DNA of 42,750 nt from Magnetococcales bacterium (lineage in GTDB: Bacteria > Pseudomonadota > Magnetococcia > Magnetococcales > JADFWT01), in NCBI GenBank assembly GCA_015233785.1, contig JADFWT010000012.1, positions 1-42,750 on the forward strand, written 5' to 3'. This document shows positions 18,928 through 26,563 of the stretch, one piece after another. The notes below the pieces were generated by a model. The model did not search any database. It was not told the DNA's origin and saw nothing but the letters and a program-made list of their open reading frames with translations. The translations under genes and the position numbers were made by a program. Numbering within the stretch: position 1 is the stretch's first letter; the number at the start of each line of letters is the position of its first letter.

Positions 18928-21696
18928 ATGAACGACGAAAATAAGGGCTACAGCTTTAACGCCTTGCAGGCCAAAGGCGAAGCTGCATTTCCGAACTACT
19001 ATGTGGGTATCCACTCGCTGCGCGATATCGCCACCCGCGAAGATCGCGTCTGTGTCATCAATATTCTCGGTGGCGAGAGCCGTACCGTGACCCCCACCAG
19101 CCACGCTTTCTCCGGTGGCAACATTGTCTGCGGCACCATGCCTGGACGCTCTGGTGAGGTGATGAAGACCAAGGCGGGCAATATTCCCGTCTATCACAAC
19201 ATCAAAGAGGCGATGGCCGCTGGTCACAAGTTTAATGTGGCGGTGGTCTATGTGCCCCCTTCGGGCGTGAAGGATTCGGTGATTGAGGCTGTGCGCGTCA
19301 ATCCCGACATCACCAAGGTGGTGATTCTCACCGAGAAGGTGCCGGTACGGGACTCCCGTATTATTCGTCAATACTGCCAGTTGCGCGGTGTGGACGTGTT
19401 TGGCGGCAACTGTCTGGGCGTGGGCGACTCCCATCACAAGGTCCGCATCGGCGGCGCTTTAGGTGGCAACTCCCCGGAAGAGTCCATGGTTCCGGGCTCT
19501 ATCGGTGTCTTCTCCAACTCCGGCAATTTTACCACCACCATAGCCACCTACCTGCTCACTGGCGGCTGGGGAACGACGGTCTCCATCTCTTCCGGTAAGG
19601 ATGTTTACATCCACTACTCAGCACCGGAATACACCTACGCCATGCACAATGACGACCGTACAGCGGCGTCGGTGATGTACATTGAGCCGGGTGGTTACTA
19701 CGAGTACGACCTGGAGTTTAAAAAGCCTGTGGTGGCCTGCATCGTTGGTCGTTGGAAGGCCAAACTGACCCGCTCCTGCGGCCATGCTGGTGCCATTGCC
19801 GGTGCTGGCGATAATGCCCAGGAAAAAGAGAAGTGGTTCATGAACAAGTTCGACGTGAATGAGATTTTCACGCCGGACAATCCGGTCTGCTCCGCCAAGG
19901 GCGCAGTGGTGATCAACATTTCGCACATTCCTGCGGCCATGACCGCTGTGATGAAGCTGAATGGCAAAGAGCCCGATTTTGAGCCTCGGGGCGACCTCTC
20001 TCTGAAGTGTTGGTTCTCCAACAGTCAGGGTATTGATCTGCCTAAGGAGTTGCAGGTTCCGGTTGTGGAGGCCATTGAGCCTTACAATGAGCAGATTGCC
20101 GGTCTCTCCAAACAGGTGGGCACCATCTTCCCGCGTCAGAACATGAAGGACTGCTCCGGCGCCTCGCGGATGGATCCCAAGACCCAGGTGACCCAGATTC
20201 ACGGCACCAGTGTTCTGGATGCTTCCACCAAGTCCTATGAAGAGAATCTGGTTCAGTCGTTGATCCGGGAGTACCCGGATGCTAACGGCGCTGCCATGAC
20301 CAACGTGGTGCTTAATGCCCTGGTCAACCAGTCCGGCTCCATCGGTCTGGCGGCGGCGGATACGGCACGTCAGGCTGGCAACAGCCCCAACACCTGTCTT
20401 TCGTCGTCCGTGGCCATGATGGGCCCCAATATGGTGGCCAAGGCACGCAAGGCGTCTGAATTAATGGCCAATCTGTTCTTCGAGGCCGGTCTCAAGGATG
20501 CTTCCGACGCCTCGTTTGACGTAGGTGCGTTGGTAGATAAGGTCGTTTCTGGTGATAATCTGGATGCGCTCACCTCTGAGAAGGGCTGCAAGCGTGGCAA
20601 GAAGATGCTGGCGGGTATGGAAGCGCGTGGCGTCAAGTCAGTGTTTGTGGACTTTCTGAATGCGCTGGCCAAGAAAAGCGGTCGTGAGTTGAATGCCCAG
20701 TTGGTGTTGGCGGCGACCTCCTGTCACCTCTGCTGGTCGGGCCTGATGCGTAAGCGTGTGGCCATGAACACCGTGGTGAATATGGCTTGGCATTTGCGTA
20801 TCTATGCCACGCTGGTGGGTTCTGCTGTACCTGCCGATCAGCAGCCGGACAAGAAAACCTTCTGCGGTGTGGCCGTCAAGGATCTGGTGGAGAGTTGGAG
20901 CTTTACCGAGACCGCCTTCCTGGCGCTGTTCGGCAAGCGTCCCAACGACGAAGAGCGCTTTGGGTTCTCCGTATTGCTGGGTCTTATCGTCACCAACGGT
21001 CCGGGGACCATTTCGGCTCAGGGTGCCAAGGGTGCCGTGGCGGCGGACGGTTCCGAGGTTCCTGGACGCGTTCAGGTCAACAAAGGCTACATCGGCTTCC
21101 TGACCCATACCGGTTATGCCCATGGCGGCAACGGCTTTGAGGCTATCGCCTTCTTGCTGGATCGCTTTCGTGACAGTGGGTTGAAGGATCCGGGTGCAAG
21201 GGATCATGGAATGGATCTTACCGCCATGGCTATGGCGTACGGCAAAGAGTATCTGGCTTATAAGATTCAGGCCAAGGCAGCTGGTAATCTTAACTACGCC
21301 AAGATTCCATGCATCAACCACCCGGTCTTCAAGGGCGAGGATGTCAACTACGATCCTCGTGAAACCTTTGTGGGTGATTTGTTTAAAAGTCGTGGAGATT
21401 ACAATATCTTCCAGGATTTTTATCATGAGTTGGTCAACGCCCTCTACAAGACCGGCGTCAGTCGCAACGTCTACTGCGTCAATGTGGATGCGGTGATTGC
21501 GGTGATTCTGCTTAAGATGCTCTGGACCCCATTCAGCGAAGGGAAGATCAGCGAATCCGTCATGGAGAGCGCAGCCTTCACCACCTTCCTGTTTGGTCGC
21601 ATGATCGGCAGCGCAGCGGAGATCGACGACCACACCAACCGTGGCCGTAACATGGATACCCGTACCGCCGCCAGTAAATGCTCCTATGCCGGATAG
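18928..21696 (+). CDS. aclA: ATP citrate lyase, enlarged CoA-ligase/citrate-synthase-like (large) subunit
   Basis: 922 residues against 608-610 in Chlorobium. Residues 20-350 form the SucD-like CoA-binding and ligase part, with the phospho-His286 in RSCGHAGAIAGAG. Residues about 640-922 form a citrate-synthase-like lyase module: the entry helices KDLVESWSFTETAFLALFG, then YAHGGNGFEA (His732), INHPVFKGEDVNYDPR (His798) and VNVDAVIA (Asp854), ending GRMIGSAAEIDDH...MDTRTA as in other AclA proteins. Residues about 435-640 are extra and look like a degenerate second citrate-synthase-like stretch without catalytic His. It follows aclB by 69 bases. I recall an atypical ATP citrate lyase being reported for Magnetococcus MC-1; this may be that type, which I could not verify. 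Confidence 0.86.
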   Translation: MNDENKGYSFNALQAKGEAAFPNYYVGIHSLRDIATREDRVCVINILGGESRTVTPTSHAFSGGNIVCGTMPGRSGEVMKTKAGNIPVYHNIKEAMAAGHKFNVAVVYVPPSGVKDSVIEAVRVNPDITKVVILTEKVPVRDSRIIRQYCQLRGVDVFGGNCLGVGDSHHKVRIGGALGGNSPEESMVPGSIGVFSNSGNFTTTIATYLLTGGWGTTVSISSGKDVYIHYSAPEYTYAMHNDDRTAASVMYIEPGGYYEYDLEFKKPVVACIVGRWKAKLTRSCGHAGAIAGAGDNAQEKEKWFMNKFDVNEIFTPDNPVCSAKGAVVINISHIPAAMTAVMKLNGKEPDFEPRGDLSLKCWFSNSQGIDLPKELQVPVVEAIEPYNEQIAGLSKQVGTIFPRQNMKDCSGASRMDPKTQVTQIHGTSVLDASTKSYEENLVQSLIREYPDANGAAMTNVVLNALVNQSGSIGLAAADTARQAGNSPNTCLSSSVAMMGPNMVAKARKASELMANLFFEAGLKDASDASFDVGALVDKVVSGDNLDALTSEKGCKRGKKMLAGMEARGVKSVFVDFLNALAKKSGRELNAQLVLAATSCHLCWSGLMRKRVAMNTVVNMAWHLRIYATLVGSAVPADQQPDKKTFCGVAVKDLVESWSFTETAFLALFGKRPNDEERFGFSVLLGLIVTNGPGTISAQGAKGAVAADGSEVPGRVQVNKGYIGFLTHTGYAHGGNGFEAIAFLLDRFRDSGLKDPGARDHGMDLTAMAMAYGKEYLAYKIQAKAAGNLNYAKIPCINHPVFKGEDVNYDPRETFVGDLFKSRGDYNIFQDFYHELVNALYKTGVSRNVYCVNVDAVIAVILLKMLWTPFSEGKISESVMESAAFTTFLFGRMIGSAAEIDDHTNRGRNMDTRTAASKCSYAG

Positions 21697-21732
21697 TTTT
21701 ATCGTCCCGTAGAAGCGTCTGTAGAATGAATG

Positions 21733-21773
21733 AGGGCCTGCCCGGTTAGGATGAACGGGGAGGCCCTTTTTTT
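21733..21773 (+). terminator. Terminator of the acl operon
   Basis: AGGGCCT (21733-21739) pairs with AGGCCCT (21761-21767). Inner bases CCCGGTT/AACGGGG extend the stem with one mismatch. Seven T residues follow. It stands 37 bases after the aclA stop and insulates nuo transcription. Confidence 0.88.
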
Positions 21774-21924
21774 ATGGCAAGAGGGGAGAGGTGGGCGGTG
21801 CGCTGAGATTAGAGATATTCCCTAGGCGTAAGAAATTCAAACAGGTGTGGAATCAATATTAGAATTACGCAATATTATGATGGATAAATATTGAGTAAAA
21901 TGCACTTTTTTGTAGTTGGACGCC

Positions 21925-21953
21925 TTGACTGTAGAGCGTTGTAGATGTATTTT
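21925..21953 (+). promoter_or_regulatory. Probable promoter of the nuo operon
   Basis: TTGACT (21925-21930), a 17-base spacer, and TATTTT (21948-21953), inside an AT-rich stretch. The predicted start is near 21960, giving a leader of about 58 bases to nuoA. The rest of the 321-base gap from 21697 holds only the acl terminator and AT-rich sequence; no gene is seen. Confidence 0.5.
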
Positions 21954-22017
21954 TTTTGTTGGTGCATGACATGTGTACCGAGTCTTCTTGATCGTATCAG
22001 GTTTGAGGTTTTCAGGG

Positions 22018-22374
22018 ATGTTAGAGAACTATTTTCCCATCCTGGTGTTCCTGTTCATCGCCATTGGGTTTGCGGTGTTCTTGATGGCGGGGAACTACAT
22101 TGTTGGGTTTAAGCGCCCTTACGATGTTAAAACGAGCCAGTATGAGTGCGGGTTTGACCCCATACACCGGGTTCGAATGCCCTTTGATGTTCGTTACTAC
22201 CTGATTGCCATACTCTTTATAATTTTCGATATTGAAGCGGCATTTTTGTTCCCCTGGGCCGTCGCCTTTAAGCAGATCGGCATTATCGGCTTTGTGGAGA
22301 TGATTCTGTTTCTGTTGGTACTGCTGGTCGGCTACGCCTACGCCTGGAAGAAAGGGGCTCTGGAATGGGAATGA
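22018..22374 (+). CDS. nuoA: NADH-quinone oxidoreductase subunit A
   Basis: 118 residues, three membrane helices. Part of the membrane arm of complex I next to the quinone site. The conserved loop [17 protein letters not shown] and the motif [19 protein letters not shown] are diagnostic. The ATG at 22018 has GAGG 9 bases upstream and gives the family N-terminus MLENYFPIL; an upstream GTG at 21973 would add unlikely residues. First gene of the operon, overlapping nuoB by 10 bases. Confidence 0.96.
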   Translation: MLENYFPILVFLFIAIGFAVFLMAGNYIVGFKRPYDVKTSQYECGFDPIHRVRMPFDVRYYLIAILFIIFDIEAAFLFPWAVAFKQIGIIGFVEMILFLLVLLVGYAYAWKKGALEWE

Positions 22375-22874
22375 TCGAAGAGGTCCGGGACGAGGCGCAG
22401 AATCGTGGTTTTCTGCTGACGTCAGCCGATAAGATTGTAAACTGGGCGCGCACCTCCTCAATGTGGCCCATGACCTTCGGTCTGGCCTGCTGTGCGGTGG
22501 AGATGATGCACGCCGGCGGTAGTCGTTATGATCTTGATAGGTTTGGGATTATCTTTCGTGGCTCCCCACGTCAGTCTGACGTGATGGTGGTGGCGGGAAC
22601 CCTCACCAACAAGATGGCCCCGGCGCTTCGCAAGCTTTATGATCAAATGCCGGAACCCCGCTGGGTAATTGCCATGGGGGCCTGCGCCAGTGGTGGCGGG
22701 TACTATCATCACACCTATTCGGTAGTGCGTGGATGTGGGCGTGTAGTTCCTGTGGATATCTACATTCCCGGTTGCCCTCCCACGGCTGAAGCGCTGCTCT
22801 ACGGCATCATTCAGTTGCAGAAAAAGATTCATAAGACCCATACGCTATATTCCGGATGGGAGCTTTCCAAATGA
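22365..22874 (+). CDS. nuoB: NADH-quinone oxidoreductase subunit B
   Basis: 169 residues. Carries the terminal 4Fe-4S cluster N2 that reduces quinone. Ligands are the tandem Cys42-Cys43 (LACCAVEMM), Cys107 (GACASGG) and Cys137 ([10 protein letters not shown]). It starts inside the end of nuoA and ends in an ATGA overlap with nuoC, implying translational coupling. Confidence 0.98.
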   Translation: MGMIEEVRDEAQNRGFLLTSADKIVNWARTSSMWPMTFGLACCAVEMMHAGGSRYDLDRFGIIFRGSPRQSDVMVVAGTLTNKMAPALRKLYDQMPEPRWVIAMGACASGGGYYHHTYSVVRGCGRVVPVDIYIPGCPPTAEALLYGIIQLQKKIHKTHTLYSGWELSK

Positions 22875-23425
22875 TTCGTGAGGATTTGGAACAGTTGGAG
22901 GCGCGCCTGCTGAAGGTGTTTTCTGAAGCCAAGTTGGAGCGGACCCTGGATCACATGGTGATGTGGGTAGAGCCGGACCGGTTGGTGGAAACCATGACGC
23001 GGCTGCGGGATGATGATGCGCTTAATTTTAAGCAGATGATGGATCTGACGGCGGTCCACTACCCGAAGCGGGAAGCACCTCTTGAGATTGTTTACCAGTT
23101 GCTGTCGGTTTACAGAAACCAGCGTTTGCGAGTGAAGATGGCGGTGCCGGATGGTGCGATGATTCCCACGGTGACCGGTATTTGGAGTTGCGCTAACTGG
23201 TACGAGCGTGAGACCTATGAGATGTTCGGGGTTCTTTTTAAGGGACATCCCGATCTGCGGCGTCTTTTGACTGAGTACGATTCAGAAGACTATCCGCTGC
23301 GTAAGGAGTTTCCGTTGTGTGGGCATTACGATGTCTTCTACGACGAAAAGCAGCGCCGTGTGGTTCGAAAGCCGGTGGAGTTGCCGCGTGAAAGTCGGGA
23401 GCCTTATTCCCGTAAACGCGCTTGA
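22871..23425 (+). CDS. nuoC: NADH-quinone oxidoreductase subunit C
   Basis: 184 residues. A peripheral-arm subunit equivalent to mitochondrial 30 kDa NDUFS3. Signature [26 protein letters not shown] and the ending PLRKEFPL are present. The ATG overlaps the nuoB stop (ATGA), with GGGAG 8 bases upstream. NuoC and NuoD are separate genes here, unlike the fused E. coli NuoCD. Confidence 0.96.
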   Translation: MIREDLEQLEARLLKVFSEAKLERTLDHMVMWVEPDRLVETMTRLRDDDALNFKQMMDLTAVHYPKREAPLEIVYQLLSVYRNQRLRVKMAVPDGAMIPTVTGIWSCANWYERETYEMFGVLFKGHPDLRRLLTEYDSEDYPLRKEFPLCGHYDVFYDEKQRRVVRKPVELPRESREPYSRKRA

Positions 23426-23484
23426 GCGACTGGTTGGCGCAGACCTGCGGATTCTGAGTGAGAACACCTGCGAGTGAGAAGCTG

Positions 23485-24663
23485 ATGGTGGAGCAGCAAG
23501 ACAACAACTATATGATCAACTTCGGCCCGCAGCATCCAGCGGCCCACGGCGTGCTGCGTCTGATGCTGGAGCTGGATGGCGAAGTTGTTCAACGGGCCGA
23601 TCCCCATATCGGATTTTTGCATCGGGGCACCGAAAAGCTTCTGGAGCATAAGACCTATCTCCAGGGTCTGCCCTACTTTGACCGCATGGACTATATGTCC
23701 ATGATGTCCGAGGAGCACTCCTGGGTGCTGGCGGTAGAGAAGCTGATGGGTATTGAGGCCCCGGAGCGTGCACAGTATATCCGGGTGATCTTTGCCGAGC
23801 TGACCCGGCTGCTGAATCATCTGCTGTTTTTGGCCGCCCACGGCTTGGATGTCGGGGCGATGACCATGTTTATTTACTGCTTTCGTGAGCGTGAAGAGAT
23901 CTTCGACATGTACGAAGCAGTCTCTGGAGCCCGGATGCATGCGGCCTATTTCCGCCCTGGTGGCGTGGCCAAGGATCTGCCTGAAGGGGTAGCGGAGAAG
24001 ATTCGCAACTTTACCGAGCACTTCCCGTCGAAGATTGACGACTACGAGACGCTGCTCACCGAGAATCGAATCTGGAAGCAGCGGTTGGTGGATATCGGCG
24101 TTGTCAGTGCCGAAGATGCCCTGGATATGGGGTTTGCGGGACCGATGTTGCGTGGTTCCGGGGTGGCCTGGGATTTGCGCAAGTCGGAGCCTTATGATGT
24201 CTACGACAAGCTGGATTTTGATATTCCAGTGGGCAGCAGCGGGGACTGCTATGATCGATATCTGGTGCGGGTTGAGGAGATGCGGCAGAGCAATCGCATC
24301 ATCCGTCAGTGTCTGGACCAGATGAAAGAGGGGCCTATCAAACACGAGAACTTTAAGATCTCGACCCCTTATCGCAAGGATATGCATGTCAGCATGGAAT
24401 CGCTGATTCACCACTTCAAGCTCGTTACCGAGGGGTTTGAAGCGCCGGTAGGTGAGGTGTATGCGGCCAGCGAGTCTCCCAAAGGGGAGCTTGGGGTCTA
24501 TCTGGTGTCGGATGGTTCCAATAAACCCTATCGGGCTCGGGTTCGTGCGGCTGGATACAATCATCTCCAGGCCGCGGATCAGATGACCCGGGGGCATATG
24601 ATTGCCGATGTAACCACTATTATCGGCAGTGTGGATATCGTTTTCGGCGAGATTGATCGCTGA
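23485..24663 (+). CDS. nuoD: NADH-quinone oxidoreductase subunit D
   Basis: About 392 residues. The 49 kDa-type subunit that, with NuoB, forms the quinone pocket. The N-terminal loop [13 protein letters not shown] and the segment [16 protein letters not shown] (Arg47 in LHRG) are near-identical to the mitochondrial protein, and DRMDYMSMM follows. ATG 23485 gives the family N-terminus; an upstream in-frame GTG at 23458 is less likely. Arg47 corresponds to the NDUFS2 arginine methylated by NDUFAF7, and a gene of that family lies at the end of this operon. Confidence 0.97.
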   Translation: MVEQQDNNYMINFGPQHPAAHGVLRLMLELDGEVVQRADPHIGFLHRGTEKLLEHKTYLQGLPYFDRMDYMSMMSEEHSWVLAVEKLMGIEAPERAQYIRVIFAELTRLLNHLLFLAAHGLDVGAMTMFIYCFREREEIFDMYEAVSGARMHAAYFRPGGVAKDLPEGVAEKIRNFTEHFPSKIDDYETLLTENRIWKQRLVDIGVVSAEDALDMGFAGPMLRGSGVAWDLRKSEPYDVYDKLDFDIPVGSSGDCYDRYLVRVEEMRQSNRIIRQCLDQMKEGPIKHENFKISTPYRKDMHVSMESLIHHFKLVTEGFEAPVGEVYAASESPKGELGVYLVSDGSNKPYRARVRAAGYNHLQAADQMTRGHMIADVTTIIGSVDIVFGEIDR

Positions 24664-24704
24664 GTGTTCGGAAAGCCGAGTAACAGCAGGTTGGCGGCGG
24701 TTAC

Positions 24705-25217
24705 ATGAGACAGATACAGAAAGATCCCAACGCCGGTACGTTTCAGTTTTCAGAGACGGCTCTGGGGGAGATTGAAAAGATCTACGCCCGCTATCCGGCG
24801 GCCCAGCGTCGATCGGCGTTGATGCCGATTCTTCATCTGGCCCAGCGGGAGTTTGGCGGCTGGCTCAGTCAGGAGGCGTTGGATTTTGTGGCCGAGTTTA
24901 CCGGAATCGCACAGATTCGGGTCTATGAGGTGGCCACCTTCTACACCATGTACAACCTGGAGCCGGTTGGTAAATACCATGTCCAGGTATGTACCAACAT
25001 CTCTTGCTGGCTCTGTGATTCTGATGGTGTGATGGCCTCCCTTAACGGGAAGCTGAAGCAGGAGTTTGGCACCACCAGCGACGATGGTCGCTTTACCCTG
25101 GTGGAGGTGGAGTGTCTCGGGGCTTGCGTCAATGCTCCGATGATGCAGATTAACGATGATTATTACGAGAATCTGACGCCTGAAAAGGTGTCCGATATCA
25201 TCGACCGGCTCCCCTGA
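24705..25217 (+). CDS. nuoE: NADH-quinone oxidoreductase subunit E
   Basis: 170 residues. The 24 kDa-type thioredoxin-fold subunit holding the 2Fe-2S cluster N1a. Ligands are Cys96 and Cys101 (VCTNISCWLCDSD) and Cys137 and Cys141 (VECLGACVNAP). The N-terminal helical part has the usual ALMPILHLAQREFGGWL. It works with NuoF and NuoG as the NADH-oxidising module. Confidence 0.97.
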   Translation: MRQIQKDPNAGTFQFSETALGEIEKIYARYPAAQRRSALMPILHLAQREFGGWLSQEALDFVAEFTGIAQIRVYEVATFYTMYNLEPVGKYHVQVCTNISCWLCDSDGVMASLNGKLKQEFGTTSDDGRFTLVEVECLGACVNAPMMQINDDYYENLTPEKVSDIIDRLP

Positions 25218-25265
25218 TGATGGGGTGCGTTCACCCAGGGCGGGTGGAGCTTGACAGGTGACGGA

Positions 25266-26546
25266 ATGAGTTATAAGTCCGATACGAAGATTCTCTTCAA
25301 GAATATTGACCGAGATGACAGCCATAAGTTGGCGGTTTATCAAGGCAATGGCGGCTATCAGGCGGTTCTTAAGGCCTATGGTATGCAGCCGGTTGAAGTG
25401 ATCGATGAGGTGAAACGCGGCGGTGTTCGTGGTCGTGGTGGAGCCGGGTTTCCAGCGGGCCTCAAGTGGTCCTTTATTCCCAAGGATGATCCGCGTCCCA
25501 AGTATCTGGTCTGCAACGCCGATGAGGGTGAGCCGGGTACCTGCAAGGACCGTGATATCATCCGATACGATCCTCACTTGCTCATCGAAGGGATGGCCAT
25601 TGCCGCCTATTCGGTGAATGCTACGCGTGGCTACATCTATATTCGTGGTGAGTTTTATCGCGAGGCCGAGGTGCTGCAAGGGGCTATTGATGAGGCGTAT
25701 GCCGCCGGGATTCTTGGCGACAACTGCCACGGCAAGGGGATTCGCTTCGATTTGGCGGTACATCGTGGAGCTGGGGCATACGTATGCGGCGAGGAGACCG
25801 GCCTGATTGAGTCTCTGGAAGGCAAAAAGGGGCAGCCCCGCTTGAAGCCGCCGTTTCCGGCCAATATTGGGCTGTATGGTTGTCCCACGGTGATCAACAA
25901 CGTGGAGACCCTGGCTTCAGTTCCGGATATCATCGCCAACGGCGGTGACTGGTACGCTGGGCTTGGTGTGGAAAACTCTTCGGGAACCAAGCTCTTCTCG
26001 GTCTCTGGGCACGTCAATAAGCCCGGCAACTATGAGGTGGAGTTGGGCATCCCCATGAAGATGCTGCTGGAAGAGTATGCCGGCGGCGTGCGTGGTGGGT
26101 GGGATAATCTTAAAGGGGTGATTCCCGGCGGCTGTTCCATGCCGGTTCTCACCGCTGACATATGCGAAACCGTGACCATGGACTACGATGCGTTGGCCAA
26201 ATCGGGATCATATCTCGGCTCCGGCGCGGTGATTGTCATGGATAAGTCGGTCTGTATCGTTAAGGCGATTAGGCGGCTTTCGCAGTTTTATCGGCATGAG
26301 TCGTGCGGGCAGTGCTCGCCTTGCCGAGAGGGAACCGGTTGGATCTCCAAAATTATGGATCGCCTGGAGTCCGGCAAAGGAACCCCTGATGATATCGATC
26401 TGCTGTTGAATGTGTGTGATAACATTCAGGGCAAGACCATTTGTGCTCTCGGCGATGCCGCTGCCATGCCCGTTCGTGGTGCGATTCAGGCGTTTCGAGA
26501 GGAGTTTGAGTACCACGTGGAGCACGGCCGCTGCATGGTGGGCTGA
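25266..26546 (+). CDS. nuoF: NADH-quinone oxidoreductase subunit F
   Basis: 426 residues. Binds NADH and FMN and carries the 4Fe-4S cluster N3. The FMN/NADH loop RGRGGAGFPAGLKW and NADEGEPGTCKDRDI are present. The cluster motif is ESCGQCSPCREGTGW, with the fourth Cys in GKTICALGDAAA. The start at ATG 25266 (MSYKSDTKILF) has AGGTGA just upstream; a TTG at 25251 is less likely. Confidence 0.97.
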   Translation: MSYKSDTKILFKNIDRDDSHKLAVYQGNGGYQAVLKAYGMQPVEVIDEVKRGGVRGRGGAGFPAGLKWSFIPKDDPRPKYLVCNADEGEPGTCKDRDIIRYDPHLLIEGMAIAAYSVNATRGYIYIRGEFYREAEVLQGAIDEAYAAGILGDNCHGKGIRFDLAVHRGAGAYVCGEETGLIESLEGKKGQPRLKPPFPANIGLYGCPTVINNVETLASVPDIIANGGDWYAGLGVENSSGTKLFSVSGHVNKPGNYEVELGIPMKMLLEEYAGGVRGGWDNLKGVIPGGCSMPVLTADICETVTMDYDALAKSGSYLGSGAVIVMDKSVCIVKAIRRLSQFYRHESCGQCSPCREGTGWISKIMDRLESGKGTPDDIDLLLNVCDNIQGKTICALGDAAAMPVRGAIQAFREEFEYHVEHGRCMVG

Positions 26547-26563
26547 GGAGCGAGCGACAAACA

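Noticed and set aside
17518-19437. Long leftward open frame (639 codons) opposite aclB-aclA
   Set aside because: It is the antisense of strongly coding sequence, rich in His and Gly as expected from complemented codon bias, with no family match or ribosome site.
17362-21773. Genomic island inserted at tRNA-Asp carrying acl
   Set aside because: No integrase and no repeat of the tRNA 3' end seen downstream; acl composition resembles its neighbours.
23404-24597. Leftward open frame of 397 codons opposite nuoD, and similar ones opposite lon and nuoL
   Set aside because: These mirror conserved complex I or Lon coding frames and show no independent motifs.
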